The notes under the pieces: model-generated
What the model saw: only the letters and a program-made list of their open reading frames with translations
Told to the model about the DNA's origin: nothing
The model's database searches: none
Program-made: the position numbers and the translations under genes
NCBI GenBank assembly: GCA_963402885.1
Contig: OY727095.1
Span: 7,197,001 to 7,261,000 of the forward strand
Length of the DNA: 64,000 bases
Direction: 5' to 3'
DNA from: Antedon bifida
Lineage: Eukaryota > Echinodermata > Crinoidea > Comatulida > Antedonidae
In this document: in pieces, positions 1-13,589 of the stretch
Numbering within the stretch: the first letter of the stretch is position 1
How the letters are laid out: every line of letters begins with the position of its first letter

Positions 1-2494
1 GGTTGACTTGAATTCCAAGTACTTCACAGCCACACTCTGTAAAATAGTATGTTCAATATTTATAGAGAAACAGTTTTTAAATTGTATATTGCACGGGCAA
101 TGATGGATACATGTTAAGACAGCTAAAAGGCTCTAGTAAGTAAGTGGCCGAACCGTAATCCATAGCCATAATATTGGCTTACTGAGTCCATGGTTCTGGT
201 GGTAGAACGAGTCTTCTCGTATAAGGACTATTAAACCAAAGGTCCAGTGCACTAAATATTGGGGTTTAGTGTATTTGTGTAACATCTAAAGGAGCCACAC
301 AAATGAAAATTATTAGTTATTTAATACAGTAATAAGAAAATAATAGAAATTTGTCATTATTACTTTAAAAATGTCCACTATTTTAAAAATAATTTTGTAC
401 AGTAAATTGTATATGTTATTGGTGTTGACGAGAGAGTTATTCTGTTTAAGTTCATGACTATACTTGCTTTTAGTTTGATGTACTTTTTTTTAACTTGCCA
501 AATATTCCATTAACATTAGGTCGCCGCTATAAGGCCTAATCGTTAATATTAAATAGATTGACTTTCCAAAATTATTCACCTATTAGACTAAATAATAACA
601 GATCCGACATGTGAATTTCACATACTCATCCTAAAACAAAAATGATTTTCACAAGTAACGTAGCCCAAACAATAGAACAAAACACAACATGACTCATTCT
701 AATAACAGTTTTGCAGTATTAATGAGTCACATTGAGAACAGGTATTATTATAGGTTATTGATATAGTATATTGATTAGGCGTTGCTTAATATGTTAATGA
801 GCCATGGTTAGTCATGCCAGCTGGTCGAATCACAACCTCACACCTGTGTCTTACAATTCAAATATTTTAACAATGAAAATGACAGTTAAATCGTTGCTAT
901 GGTGATTGAATATTGATAATTAATACATCAAAAGGCATTGTTTAGTCATCTGACCACAGGGACTACATATGGAAACGCCCTGATTAAATCTTATTTTAGC
1001 AAGTGAAGTAAAATTAACAATATTTATACATTTAGTTCAAAACAACATTCAAACAAATATGAGTACAGGGTATAATAATAATATCAACAAGATAATGAAT
1101 AAATATAAATTTATAATTAAAAATACATTTAATTACTTATAATACATTATTATAAGATAAGATTATTGTTTACAAACTTTTATTTTCTCAACTTTTCTAT
1201 TTCACATTATGCAGTATTTTCTATTAGGTTTATAGTTTACTGTTTTTCTTTCTTTACTTCAACAATGTGTCCCCTTAATATGGGTACTTCCTGAATAGAA
1301 GGGATTCTACTGTATTTAAAATCATGTTAAACTCGGTCTAGACATTGAGGTCAATAAATATCAAATTTGGTATCGTTTCGTCAAACATCTACTGTGAAAA
1401 AATCTGTCTATGGCAACTAAGCTACAGTATTGTTCCACTTCTCAACTATTTCGGTTTTCTTTCTTCGATTTTTCTGTAAACATTTACATTTGTTTTTGTT
1501 CTGTGTTTTATTTGTTTTCTTTGTGTTTTATAATATGACAATACTGTAACGTACGGTGAGAGTCAATAAAATAAATGAAATGTTTAAACAATGTGCATTA
1601 GTATACAAATGTCATTGAAAGGGAAAACAATTATTAAAAACCCATCTTTTTACACAGGCTTATACACTATAAGCAAGCATTCAAAAGCGCCTTGAGCACC
1701 TTTGGTGGCGAAGTTCGCTCTATAAATCATTATTATTATTATTATTATTAAAGAATAAAATATTTTCTCTGTATTTAACAGGCTAATATATTTTAAATTA
1801 TTATTTAAATTTTATGCCAATATGTTTAAACAGACGGTATAGCTAGAATTTAATTAAACTAAAGTAAAACATGTTGTGCATTGTTAATGAACTCTGTTAA
1901 TTACTGTAGCAGCTAACACGATTTTAATTTACCGTTTGGTGAAAATTACTCCGAGATTTGATATCTAGGTTTTTTGCTAATTAAATCAATAGAACCGATA
2001 TTAAGCAAGTACTTAGTCAGTGGTAAAAGAAAACGCCCTGGTATGATGAACAAATACGGTTTATAAAGGAACAATTTCACAATCAATAACATGAATCGAG
2101 ATTAAAAACACATTTGGGCGTTCTCACGTTCTGAAGACTAGTGAGATGTAATTATGAATCTTTGGTTTAAAAAAAGCATCTGATAAATGTTCAATTTGTC
2201 ATCAATATTATGTACAAAATATAAAAAAGTGTTTAAATTTATGTTTTAAATGATTGGCTGTGGATGAATGAATATCAGCATAAGGATTACTGTACTAGCT
2301 GTATTCCATTCATGTGCACCTTTTTTATATTCAGGTCTTAGAGTACTAGTGAGATAGTTTGTGGTTTAAAGTAAAATTCCCACAATTTTGTTCAATATGT
2401 TGGTTTCTGACTTCACTACATTGCACTGAATGTAAAATAAAATAAATGTATACATACAGTATTAAAAATGAAAATTATGTTTCATTGTCCTTAC
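1..2494. other. Probable intron of the netrin-G-like gene, no exon found
   Basis: AT-rich DNA downstream of the last visible LE exon on the minus strand, which ends at a donor. I found no further Cys-rich exon on the minus strand, so the next exon probably lies outside the window. Only the (ATT)n-tailed repeat at 1686-1752 stands out. Confidence 0.5.
1686..1752 (+). repeat. SINE/LINE 3' tail with (ATT)n
   Basis: A block with two small hairpins (CACCTTTGGTG and GCGAAGTTCGC) is followed by TATAAATC and an (ATT)n run. This is the usual look of a non-LTR element's 3' end. No reading frame is attached, so it is a 5'-truncated copy or a SINE tail. Confidence 0.45.
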
Positions 2495-5400
2495 CTATGC
2501 AGGAATCGATATCAGATACTGGTGTAGATGTATTTCGATAATAACCATCCACACAAATCTCACAGAATTCTCCAAATGCGTTATCGTAACAATTCTCGCA
2601 GACGCCATGTCCACGAGTCTCATTGAAATGGCAGCTATCAGCATGGTTGTTACAATTACACTCTAAAAATGACCAAAAATATGTATCTCTCAGTAAAGCC
2701 ATTTTTATATATACTATATACACTCAAAACTAAATATATAGTGTACACAAGTAGGTCTACTCAGTGGGCTACAGATAAAAAACAAAGCATTATATCTAAA
2801 AATGTCAGTTACAGTAATCAAAGGTAACTTCATGTTGTTAAGCTCTGTCTACACTATCAAACTTTATGTGACAAAAAAATGTGATGTGCCCATATATGGA
2901 CATGATGATGTCATATCAATTTTATTATTGCTTTTTCTTTTATATCTTTGTTTATTTTTGTAAATATTGAATGTTAATAAATTTGAATTTGTATCACTAC
3001 CATATTTGGGCACATCACAGTTTTTGTCAAACTAGTTTGATAGTGTAGACAGAGTTTTGGATTGTACAGTAATCATAAGGCAAAAAAAGAATGAAAAACA
3101 CATAAACAGTAAATATAACCTCCTTGACAGAGTAACAAATGAAGAAATTAGGTTGAATACATTTTAGAATAATATATTAACTGCCAAAAAATAACATTTT
3201 AGGCAACATGTTCTTTCGTAGTCGATGTACTTTATTGATTTGTAATTTTTATTTAGTACTTATATAAACAAATCAACAAGAGGAAATAAAATACAGTACT
3301 GTATATACTGTAGGCATTAATAAAACGGTACGCACTGATCCCCACATTGTTTAGATTGGTAGGCATAGCAACATAAAACATCTAATAGTCACCAGACCAT
3401 TGAACCTCTTTGGAATAAGGAAATACAAAGAGGGGATTGTTTGGTACAGTTACAGTATAATCACAAAAGGGAATTAAACAGAAATACAAAGATGGTTTCT
3501 AAAATAATATGAAAGGATTTAATGAAGTTTACTACATACTGTACTGTACATTCATTTGTTTGTCTTTTGTACAGTATGTCAACTCTCCCCAAAATGGACC
3601 ATCTGAAATCTAGCTCCTCAAAAAGGGGATAGATTCCAAATTATTTGCTGTTAGTGTTAGGGCATTTTAATAATCAGCAAGCCAGACATGTTGTGCCAAC
3701 CAAAGTTTGGGGACTATAGAATATTAAATCACTGTAGATCAACTAAACAGTAGTGCAATATGGCTATCGAGCACTCACTGGCTAAACCAAGAGGACCCCA
3801 GCTTAAGGGGCCACAAAGCAATTGGCCTCCGTTGGAGGGCCCCTGAGGAGTGCTAAACCAGGGGCCTTTGCCCACTCTGTTACACTACACCACTGCATGT
3901 CTAAAGCGTACAATACCAATTTAAAAATTGGTAGTATGGTATGCAAAAAATTCTTTTGTAAACAAACTTACTCTCACATTCGTTTGCAGTTCCCGTAGGA
4001 TACGGGACGTACGATCCGCGTTGCCAGGGGCGATTATTATAAAGAGGTTGACAAACCTCGCAGTTATAACCCATAGTGTTGTGGTTACAGACGCATGATA
4101 CTATTCCGTCAGCATCTTCCTCACAGAATTGACCGTGCAGATTACAATCACAGCTGAAAATTAACAATTCTTTCAATTAAAATTAACACAACATTGGTAT
4201 ACTGTACTGTTGTACATTCTTTTTAATAATTTCTGGTACGTTTAGGATGTTATACCTTCCAAGTCCTGAGTAGGAAGAGGTTTGAACTGATTTAACATCA
4301 ATATTAAGCTCTGTCTACACTATAAAAATTAATGTGACAAAAAAAATGTGATGGACATGATGATGTCATATATCACTACCATATTTGGGCACATCATGCT
4401 TTGATAGTGTAGACAGAGCTTTAAATATTCTAAAACTTTAAAATCTAAGGCTACTGTACTATGAGTACTGTAACAGGCTCCACCATCATAAAAAATACAG
4501 CACATTTTGTAATCACTTTTAAAGTATCTTAATAATACAGTAAAACAATGAGGTAAAGCAAACTTACAAAACGAATGCGTTGATATTGGAAACAGCATAG
4601 TAATACGAAAGCAACGTTATACGCTCAGCTGTCCATTCTAGCCCGTCAGTTGCCGGATACAAGAACCGAAGCTTTAAATCTGTTAATCTTTGAAACTCCT
4701 GAAACGCTTCATTTAATTCGTAAGCTTCGTAAATATCTTCCGTCAACAAGCTGTCTGTTAATAGTTCCCATCGTGTTTGCAGAGGGAACACAATTACACC
4801 ATCTGAATAGGGTAGCGTCCCGCTGTACTGCTCCGAGCAAATCACCTCTGTCGGAGATTCAAGCTCAGTATTCAGTTTCGGGACCATGTCAAAGTCTGAA
4901 CAATCTTGAGCGTAGTACTGATACGGTTCCCATGACAACCCGTTGTCTGCAGATTTTTCAAGGATCATGCTCTTTGGCCGGCCTGATTGGAACGTTATTG
5001 TTATATCACTATTTAAAAAGTATGTGTGATTGAATTCTATGGACACGTTGATGTGTAAAGGAGTGGGATAATCATACCAGGACACAGATTGCCACCATGT
5101 ATTTTGGCTGGCATCTTGAGATGGCTCAACATCGTACATTAGGTGTGGTGGATGTGATAATTGCTCTGATGTAGCATCGCATTCAAAACACTCCAATTCT
5201 AAATTCTACACAAAATAAATAAATAAATTTAAATCAAATGTCAAGTTTAACAAGGTTCAACTCATATCTAATTATGTTTTATTGTAAAAAATAACAAAAT
5301 GCTATTCTTTTACTGCTGAATGAATAACACAAATATTTTATTGTAAATTAGTTTGATTATTAAATGTTTTTTATAATATATGCATAAATTACCTTACTTA

Positions 5401-7008
5401 TTATTTTTCCTCATTTAAATTTACAATCAAAATTGTTTACTGTACTGTAGTAGTTTCAATCTATTGTTTTTGGTATAAAGCAAGTTGCCAACAATGAATG
5501 AATGTAAAAAAAGAAGAATGTACAGAAATAAAATGAAAAACTTCACATACAGTATGCAATATTATTATACTGTAGTATGCTCACTGTATACTAAACACTC
5601 AGTTTTACAAGATTTCATTTCAATAAAAGGATGTTAATAAACAGTATTTCTGACTACAGTACAATACAGTAGTATATCTTTAAAGTACAGAATTTTCCCA
5701 ATACAATAATATGTAAAAGTAAAAAAGGAAGAGTGTACATATAAAAAAAAAACCCCAATCTTGTATCACACATGGAATATAATTACAGTATCCTCTACTG
5801 TATACTGTACTATATATACTAGATTTCATTTAAATATTATGAGTATTTTTACAAAATTATTATCTTAAAATTACACAATATTCCTTGTACAATAATATGT
5901 AGCTTTTAATCATAGAGCAAAGAAAATCTTATTTGAATTAAATATTGAATAACGACACAATTGAGAGACACATCATGCTTTGAATGACAGCTGTTGCTGT
6001 GTGTATCATAGCTATTGTTAAAGAAGATCCATACAGCTGTACTGTATGCCCTACACAAATAATAATTAGGAAAAATAAAAAAAAATCATTTAAAAGCACA
6101 AAATAGTTATTTATATTTAGAAATATACTCCAATATACACATAATATTTAACAGTAGGCCTACTGTACAAAAGGATATTACTGTAGGCCTACAGATGATC
6201 ATTTGTGATGACAGAATAAATGTTGGAATATTGAATCCTAGTATCAGGATGGAGTGTTTGTATTGAGTACAGGTACATACAGTAATCTCCTTACAGACAC
6301 TGTTCAGGGAACACCTATTATCCACTTTTATTCAGGGGACCCTACTCGAAAATAAAAACGATAGGCCAAATTTATATGTTTCAACATCAGCAAACACCTA
6401 TTCAGAAAGATAATTAATAATAATAATATCCTGGATTTATATAGCGCCTAATGTTGTGAAACCTCTAGCGCTGAACATTATTACCCCAGTCATTTTTTTT
6501 GTGGATCAAACACATATGGAAACATAGCCCTACAGCTCTATTATTAATAATACTTTGTTGGATCCAGATGTCACCTTAATGGCGGTTCAATAACTGTGTT
6601 TATGATTTTACAAAATGCATAATTTTAGACAGGATGCTTTTTGCTCTTGTCCTGTATACAGGTGTGTATACAGTACTATAAATCATCTTATTTGTGTTTC
6701 ACAAAAACTCCTATACTTACTAATGTGCAAAATGTTCTCCGGAATGGATCAGAGCTTAGTCCACATGTAGCATTCTCCGGTTCCACTAAAGACGTTATAC
6801 TTAACAAGTCCAAGCCCTCTGTGCTTCCAAGACAGGCGTAATATTCCACTGTACCATTAATGTCCGTTGTTTCACATGACTGCAGCGACAACTGTCCCGA
6901 ACACAGCCATGCTTGTGACAAAAGTATTAAAAGTAATAAATGATGTATATAATTCCGTAGAAAAAACATTTCGCATAGCTGTATTATTAAAGTTTGTGGT
7001 TTCTTCAT
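2495..7008 (-). CDS. Netrin-G-like protein, 5' part (signal peptide, laminin N-terminal domain, two LE modules)
   Basis: Four exons join in frame on the minus strand: 7008-6721, 5205-4568, 4153-3972 and 2662-2495. Each border has GT/AG signals and matching phases (0, 2, 1, then 1 out). The start at 7008 (or 6969) leads into a hydrophobic signal peptide ending near WLCSG. Next comes a laminin N-terminal domain with netrin-G hallmarks: [39 protein letters not shown] and [11 protein letters not shown]. Two Cys-rich laminin-type EGF modules follow; the first reads [15 protein letters not shown] then [19 protein letters not shown], much like vertebrate netrin-G LE1. Netrin-Gs are secreted or GPI-anchored neuronal adhesion proteins; whether this one is anchored cannot be seen because the 3' end lies left of the window. 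A laminin chain is less likely given the netrin-G-specific match. The MITE at 4305-4423 lies in the intron before the first LE exon. Confidence 0.85.
2838..3057. mobile_element. MITE family 1 copy with an internal insertion
   Basis: Near-palindromic element starting AAGCTCTGTCTACACTATC and ending with its inverse. The two arms (ATGTGATGTGCCCATAT and ATATTTGGGCACATCAC) are separated by about 80 bp of AT-rich sequence ending AATAAATTTGAATTTG, which looks like a short retroposon tail inserted between the arms. It lies in an intron of the netrin-G-like gene. Confidence 0.75.
4305..4423. mobile_element. MITE family 1 copy
   Basis: Same terminal inverted repeat (AAGCTCTGTCTACACTAT) and internal arms as the copies at 19868 and 32842, slightly shortened. 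Intronic in the netrin-G-like gene. Confidence 0.75.
6413..6500 (-). repeat. Retroposon 3' tail, minus orientation
   Basis: TTAATAATAATAATATCC followed by GGATTTATATAGCGCC is the reverse complement of a tail of the type GGCGCTATATAAATCC(ATT)n, common at SINE/LINE 3' ends in marine invertebrates. It sits in intron 1 of the netrin-G-like coding region. Confidence 0.4.
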
Positions 7009-7130
7009 TTTGATAGATTCAAATAATTGTGTAGTTTAATTAGCACCTATTTTATTGATGCATCAGATTATTGGAAGCCCATCAATACACTAGCTGTTTA
7101 TTAAAGCACTGAATGACTGGGATGCTTTGT

Positions 7131-7920
7131 CTGAAATAAAAAAAAAAATTATTTACAATACAGTACAATTTATGAAAATGATTTTTTAACTCATTTCTAG
7201 AAAGAAAGAAAACATTTTTAAGTAGTTTATATCAGCTGCTGCTTTTACGGATTTTTTCGAGAGCTTTTCCAACTTTCGTAAGTCCTTGATTGACACTGAA
7301 GTGTTTAAAGTGATATCGTGAATAATAAAAAAAATGTAAAATTTACCACTAAAAATTAAAGCATGTTAATCAAATGTACTTGACATCATTTTATATTTGC
7401 ATAATAATTCATATGGACTATCTAATCTGAAAGCAATTGGGTCGAACTACTATACCGCCCACCACCCCCCTGAAACTATGGAGCATGCTGAAACATTCCC
7501 CAGTCTGATTCAGATTGATCCATTTTTACCATAACAAATATTGCATTATATTTTATTTGACAGCGTTACCATAAAAAAAAAGAAATAAACGAAGTTTATA
7601 GAGCCACTGTTGTTGCTTGGCTTCACTCAACCAAATAAGAAAATAACACAGGATGCCTCATCATAGCACCGCAATGACAGCACACACACGTCACGTACTT
7701 AGCAGTAAACTTATTCAAACAGGTTGGCGGTGGCCTAGCGGGAGAAAGGCTTATTTTATACATTTTCATTAATTAATAAATACTCATTGCACGGAACAAC
7801 TAATGTATAACAGTGTGAATTATTTGACAAATTGTGTATCTTAATTGCTATCGTACTTACCAAAATAATTCCCATAGTTTTAGCAATTTTTGTATTATTG
7901 TTAGGGACGCTGTCCTTCCA
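7131..7920 (-). other. Possible 5'UTR exon and first intron of the netrin-G-like gene
   Basis: On the minus strand a good donor (GTAAGTAC) ends a stretch at about 7860, and a good acceptor (TTATTTCAG) opens at 7131, upstream of the start codon at 7008. This fits a noncoding first exon around 7860-7920 spliced to the coding exon. The predicted leader would carry a short upstream ORF that starts in the first exon and stops in the second. The evidence is splice consensus only. Confidence 0.35.
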
Positions 7921-10640
7921 TGAATGGAGCAGTTCGTGCTAAACTTGTTGAGAAAATATCGATCACTGATTGGCTGTCCCAATTCACGCATGAATATTAA
8001 TCAGGTATTCAAGTAAAGAGAATAATACAGAGATCACAATGTGGATACGATTCGCTAATCTCTGAGTAGATGGCGCTATCATATAAAATACTAGAGTATC
8101 ATAAAAAATATTACGATAGTATTTATTGTCATTTTTACAACTAGGGAATTGAATTTCACCCTTCCCTGCCAACTCAATCAAAAGATATTTTAATTAATTG
8201 TCAATAATTCTATTGTAACATTTTTTTTTAATTGATTGACTCGCACATCGTGGAAAATTTCTATTTTTGTTTGTGCCGTTGTGTAAAAAAAGGCACCTGT
8301 ACAATTTAGAGGATTCGGACCTCCGTGTTTGATTGCGGATTTAATTGACAGAAGCAATGGATCCAATCATAATATACATCAAAACAATTTCAGATAATAT
8401 ATCCTAGATTATTAGATAGAATATCAATAAAAAGCATCATTTTAATTAAGGAAAAATTAAACTGTTACGTCAAAAAGTCGAGCGGCGTTTTTTGTAAGAA
8501 ATATTTCTTTTATTTCATTTTTTCATTTCACTTTACTAATAACGTATATAAAGTGGAGGAAATCCCCCCCCCCCCCCCCAAAAAAAAAAAACAACTGAGA
8601 CTTCATATAATAATGAAGCCTTTTTGTTTTCTCCAATTGTATCAAGTTAAAAACATGAAAAACAGGAAGAATAGATTATATAAATTGTTGTCTATTTGTC
8701 AACTTTATCATATAGTTTACATGATGCAATAGTGAAGGCAATTGAAATATAGGCCTAGTTCTTTACAATTGCGCATGTGCAACCATAGAGTTATTATAAT
8801 GAACTATACTATTTCTCTATATGGTGCAACATCAATAACTTGAGGATTTTATACCTGCGGCTCCATTGACCAATAGTAACACTGTGTACAGATTATGGAG
8901 GCGGTCGTGGATTCGATGGTTGTCGTGATTGCTCTAAAAATTTACCTTTTTTAAATATTAATATGTCTTGAGTTGTATAATTTACAAGTCCCTGCTTAAC
9001 CTAACCCTCTAAATAATCACTATAAAGAAGCACCACGTTGCGGTTCGAATCCAGTTGACTGTTGAATACAATACACAAGAGACACGGATGAATGTTTATC
9101 AAACGCATTCGGTTCTGGAATACGACGGCGAGAAATTCAACTTTAAACTTCAATTTTATCAGTTTCTGAAAGAATTAAGCTTTGAAATTTGCAATATACC
9201 CTTAATAATCAATTCCAAACAGGTAGCTGCTCTCTGGTGGTAGGATTTATTGCTCTAGTAGGTATCTGGTGGTATCTGGTGGTGTTTAGTAGGACCGCAC
9301 CAAAAGCTACTATAATTATGTCCGCCAGAAAGAAGTGTCGTTAGGAAAGGCTATGTCAGTATTATCGGCGCATGGGATAGGTTTCTGTCAGAATAGGCAA
9401 TACGTGTACTGTTGTCTTGGTGAAGTTATAACACTCCACCCCCAGTGCCCAACCCCCAAATTGATACGACGGTACGGCGTCTTCCAACGTAGGCCTATTT
9501 GCTAAGAAAATGAAAGACATTGTTAGACGTTTGACATATCTTATTGTTGCATTCGTCATTATAACTTCATATTTGTATGTTGTTAATTGACAAGAATAAA
9601 TGTTTATTTGATATACGTACCAGGTAAACTTCATGAACACGATTGTTACACGCGCATCACACGTGCTATAGGCCTAACCAAAGGATTTTAATTGCAAACA
9701 GCAAATGATGTAGGCCTACCCTCATCTTTCGACGTTTGAACTGAAATATTTTGTTTTCAATTGTAAATTATGAAGGCGGTATCATTCCGCCTTGTCGATG
9801 GTTGTTCTGGGTGTGATCGTCCTTGATCCTGAACAAACCTTCTTTTTCGTGTGCAATTAAAAACGTACATACATACTTTTACATACTACAGTAGTAGGCC
9901 TACATTATTTTATATGGTTTACTAGGAGAGTAGGCCTCTTACTTGATTAGACTGATGCTGTCCACGGCGCCATATTTAATGTTGTATGTGCCATAGATAA
10001 CAAAGCTAAGACATGAAATAACTCTTTTTGATGAGAAACATTGATCTAGATATAGGCCTAGTTTGTCTATCCATATCAATGGTATGCGCTATAAACAAAT
10101 TAATTATTTTTACTTGGACAAATAAAATGTTGTGCAAATATAGACGAAGGCCTATTTTCCTTGTTTTGTTTGTTTCTTTGTTAGTACAATAGCGTCCACA
10201 GTCTTCCTGAATATTTGGGCATTAATAGACATACAGTGGCATTGATTTTCAGCAAAATTAATATGACTCATTCACAAAAGCTTGTTAAAACCTCGAGTTA
10301 GGCCTCTATCTTAATGAATTCGATAGCACACCCGCATTTTTTCGCTCAGACCAGGACTTAATTAATTTTGTGCGCTTATTTCAAACGTAGACTTACCGTA
10401 TTATGCCTTCAACAAACATTAAATATTATTTGAAAATGTGTACAAGGCTTACCGGTCCGACCAATGGAATTCGCTTTCATAATTCGCTTTGAATTATGTG
10501 TTGTGCTCCATCTCTATATCTCTTTATTTTTTCCAATGTTTATTTTTTTTATGAATATTGGACAATTAAAGTTTTTGAATTTGAATTTGTCAAGTAGGCC
10601 TATCATAGGCTGTAATGTAATGTCGTGTGTGTATGTGCAC
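7921..10640. other. Intergenic DNA, no supported gene
   Basis: AT-rich sequence with a poly-C/poly-A run at 8564-8591 and many TAGGCCTA motifs between 8750 and 10600. The short ORFs here show no recognisable motif or codon pattern. A tail-like stretch ending in TTGAATTTGAATTTG at about 10570-10588 may be a retroposon 3' end. Confidence 0.5.
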
Positions 10641-10652
10641 CATGTAGACTAA

Positions 10653-11200
10653 AGACTAGCCTAACCGTAATCTTAACATATCACAAATGCCACATGTTAC
10701 ACTGTATTAAATAATTTGCCATGATACTAGACAGAAAATACGTGTGTGGAGATACAGTGAAGAGAATCGGGTTTTACATCATAGGCTCGAAGACTAACCT
10801 AACCGTAACCGAAACATATCACAGATACCACATATGACACTGTATTAAATAATTTGACATGATACTGGACTGAAACTACAATGCGAATGTAGAGATACAA
10901 TAAAGAGAATCGGGTTTTACATCGTAGGCCTAAAGACTAACTAACCGTAACCTTAACATTATTACAAATGCCACATGTTACACTGTATTAAATAATTTTC
11001 CATGATACTGGACAGAAAATACCGTGAGAGTGTGAAGATACAGTGAAAAGAATCGGATTTTATATCATAGACCTAAAGACTAACCTAACCGTAACCTTAA
11101 CATATAACATGTGACACTGTATTAAAGAATTTGACATGATACTGTACACGAAATGCTATGCGAGTGTTGAGATACAGTGAAGAGAATATCGGGTGCTACA
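10653..11200. repeat. Tandem array of about 140-bp units (4 copies)
   Basis: Four head-to-tail units begin AGACTAACCTAACCGTAA near 10653, 10791, 10934 and 11077. Each runs through CACTGTATTAAATAATTTG, a CATGATACTGGAC block and AGAGAATCGGGTTTTA. Units are 138-143 bp and diverged by several percent, with the last one truncated. Confidence 0.8.
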
Positions 11201-12061
11201 ACATCAGTGCAAGCGCGGTACGATATGTAGTGCAAACTGATTAATTCCTCGCAAACATTCTGTGTAGTCCTATTGACAGATGTAAATTGGTAATGTATAG
11301 ATCTAAATTGCTGGTACCATTATTGTGCAATAAAATCTTTCGATTTAGAATTCCTATACATATTTATAATATATAATATTAATTACAGGTAGGGTATTCA
11401 ATTGTAGCCTACACTGTTTAAGGTATTGTGAAATTCAGGGGCCAAAAGTAAAACAACAAGTATATTCTGCAATTCTATATACTCCTATATATACATACAT
11501 TTTAATGCATTATTATGTATTATTTCTTCTGTAAACGATAAAAATGAACAATATTGAGAACGATTGGAAACGAAAATTAATAGGAGTGTATTTGTAAATG
11601 TTATTTTATATAAATCAAAATGCGAAAATGACAACGCTCTTATTTGGGAAAATAAAAACACCAACAAGCTAAATCAAAACGATAAGGCAAAACAGTCAGA
11701 AAAAAAAATTGCAGAGCTTTTGGGAAGCACTAACCCTACCAAATCATTCTTATGTTATATAATAATTATATAATAATTGATATATAAATGTGTAATAAAA
11801 TATTTATATATATATATCAATGATGAAGGGCTAGTGTTGCCCGAAAGCTCTGCTAACTTTTCTGGCTGTTTTACTTTATCGTTTTGATTTAGCTTTTCGC
11901 TTTTTTTTTTCTCCATTGAGATCCAGCCACTGATACGCACAGCATTGTCATTTTTTCAGTGCTTATTTTATTTGTATCTCCATTGAGATCCAGCCACTGA
12001 TACCCACAGCATTGTCATTTTTTCAGTAATTTGCCTTTGGATTTATATATATATAAATACA

Positions 12062-12979
12062 CAGTAGAAACTCTATTAAGGGGACACCATTGGGACCCAA
12101 CAAATTGTCCCTTTAATAGTGGAGTTGTGGCTTGGTGGTTATGATGCTTGGCTACCAAAGTAAGGGTCCTGGGTTCAAGTCCTGTCATATGTCAGGATTT
12201 GTTCTCATGACAATTTGCAACTCAACTCCCAAAGACTTGTAATAAGTCTTTGTTTATGTAGTGCATCTTGTGCATTTATTTGTCGTGTGAACAGGACAGC
12301 CACCTTTGAGAGGACAGTGATTGAGTTCACTTGTGGTTATCCTTGGCAATTTGCCTAAAATTGAATAGAATAGAATAGAATAGGAATGTCCCCTGAATAG
12401 CGATTGGCTATGATGAGTATTAAAGATGTATTGTCCCCCTTAAGAAATAATTCCTACAATTATTAATGTTGAATAAACCATTTTAATGTCACCTAATATA
12501 TATTCACTTTGACTAAAAATTGGATCGAATAGAAAAATGTATTTAGCAACAAAAAAAATGTAATTTAAAGATGTATTGTCCCCCTGAAAAAATAATTCTT
12601 AAACAATTTTTTGTTGAATATTCCATTTTAATGTAACATAATAGTTATCCACTTTGACCAAAAATTGGATCGAAAAAAATGTATTTACCTGAAAAAAATG
12701 TAATTTAAAGCAAAAAATGGTCAAATTGGCTGGCAGCCAATGGATTTTTGGTTGAAATTAACCATTTATAAATAAACATTAATTTTTCCGGGTTTTTTTC
12801 TACGTAAGTGATTAACTTTATTTAAACTACAAAATAATCTATTAAAAGTCTGATTTTATTAATATTTATTTTTCATGTTTTTGGGGGACAAAACATCTTT
12901 AAATCATTATATATTACCCTTCATTCGTTTTTACAAGAGTTTCCCCTAATATGGATGTCCCAAAGGAGTTATTCTACTT
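12062..12979. mobile_element. Non-autonomous pogo/Tigger-like DNA element
   Basis: The left end CAGTAGAAACTCTATTAAGG is mirrored at the right (AGTTTCCCCTAATATGG, then TTATTCTACTT), as in the CAGTAGAA... termini of pogo/Tigger elements. There is no transposase. The body has two diverged direct repeats of about 140 bp (12423-12562, 12563-12700), each starting AGATGTATTGTCCCCC. A SINE has inserted near the left end. Part of the body (about 12690-12910) recurs in reverse at 17046-17235. Confidence 0.45.
12115..12385 (+). mobile_element. tRNA-derived SINE
   Basis: It begins with a pol III A-box-like stretch (TGGCTTGGTGGTTATGATGC) and, about 30 bp on, a good B box (GGGTTCAAGTCC). A tRNA-unrelated body follows and the element ends in an (AATAG)n tail at about 12362-12381. 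The head cannot fold as a tRNA because no acceptor stem pairs, so it is a SINE rather than a tRNA gene. Confidence 0.6.
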
Positions 12980-13230
12980 TTATATAATTATTTTCTTTAA
13001 TTATAATAATTTTTGTTTGAATTATGCATTCTGTATGCTCTACAAAAACATCAGACTTTGTAGTTTTGACTTTTTTTTATTATACCAACAATATTTTTAG
13101 GGCTAGCATAACAAATATAATATACAGTAAAACCCATCCTTCGCGACATCCCTATTCTATTTAACCGACAACACCCCCCCCCCCCCCCACCACCCCCGGG
13201 GGTATTATTGGTGTTCTACTGCTTTTACTT

Positions 13231-13487
13231 TAGCTCTGTCTACACTATCAAACTTTATGTGAAAAAAAAACAAAGCATAAAAATAAAAATGTCAGTTACA
13301 GTAATCAAAGGTAACTTCATGTTGTTAAGCTCTGTCTACACTATCAAACTTTATGTGACAAAAAATGTGGTGTGCCCATATATGGACATGATGATATCAT
13401 ACCACTACCATGTTTAAGCATAACACTGCCATATTTGGGCACATCACATTTTTTTTTACATAAAGTTTGATAGTGTAGACAGAGCCT
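13231..13487. mobile_element. Nested MITE family 1 copies
   Basis: A left end (AGCTCTGTCTACACTATC) at 13231 is interrupted after about 40 bp. A complete second copy runs from about 13327 to 13487 and ends AGTGTAGACAGAGC. The DNA between them (GTCAGTTACAGTAATCAAAG and following) also precedes the MITE at 2838, so the two loci share flanking as well as element sequence. Confidence 0.7.
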
Positions 13488-13589
13488 TACATGGATATAA
13501 TAATAAAGCAACGAAGCGCTATTAAATTATAACCCTAACACCATGATTAGCGGTTAGTTTTAGTGTTAAAACCTTGTTTTTTTAAAGAG

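Noticed and set aside
4650-5033. Plus-strand ORF of 127 codons
   Set aside because: Lies antisense within the laminin N-terminal exon of the netrin-G-like gene; no motif of its own.
9030-9070. SINE or tRNA from the B-box-like GGTTCGAATCC
   Set aside because: No A box at the right distance and no tail, so a chance match is likely.
12120-12190. tRNA gene
   Set aside because: A and B boxes are present, but no acceptor or anticodon stems pair and an (AATAG)n-tailed body follows. It is a SINE.
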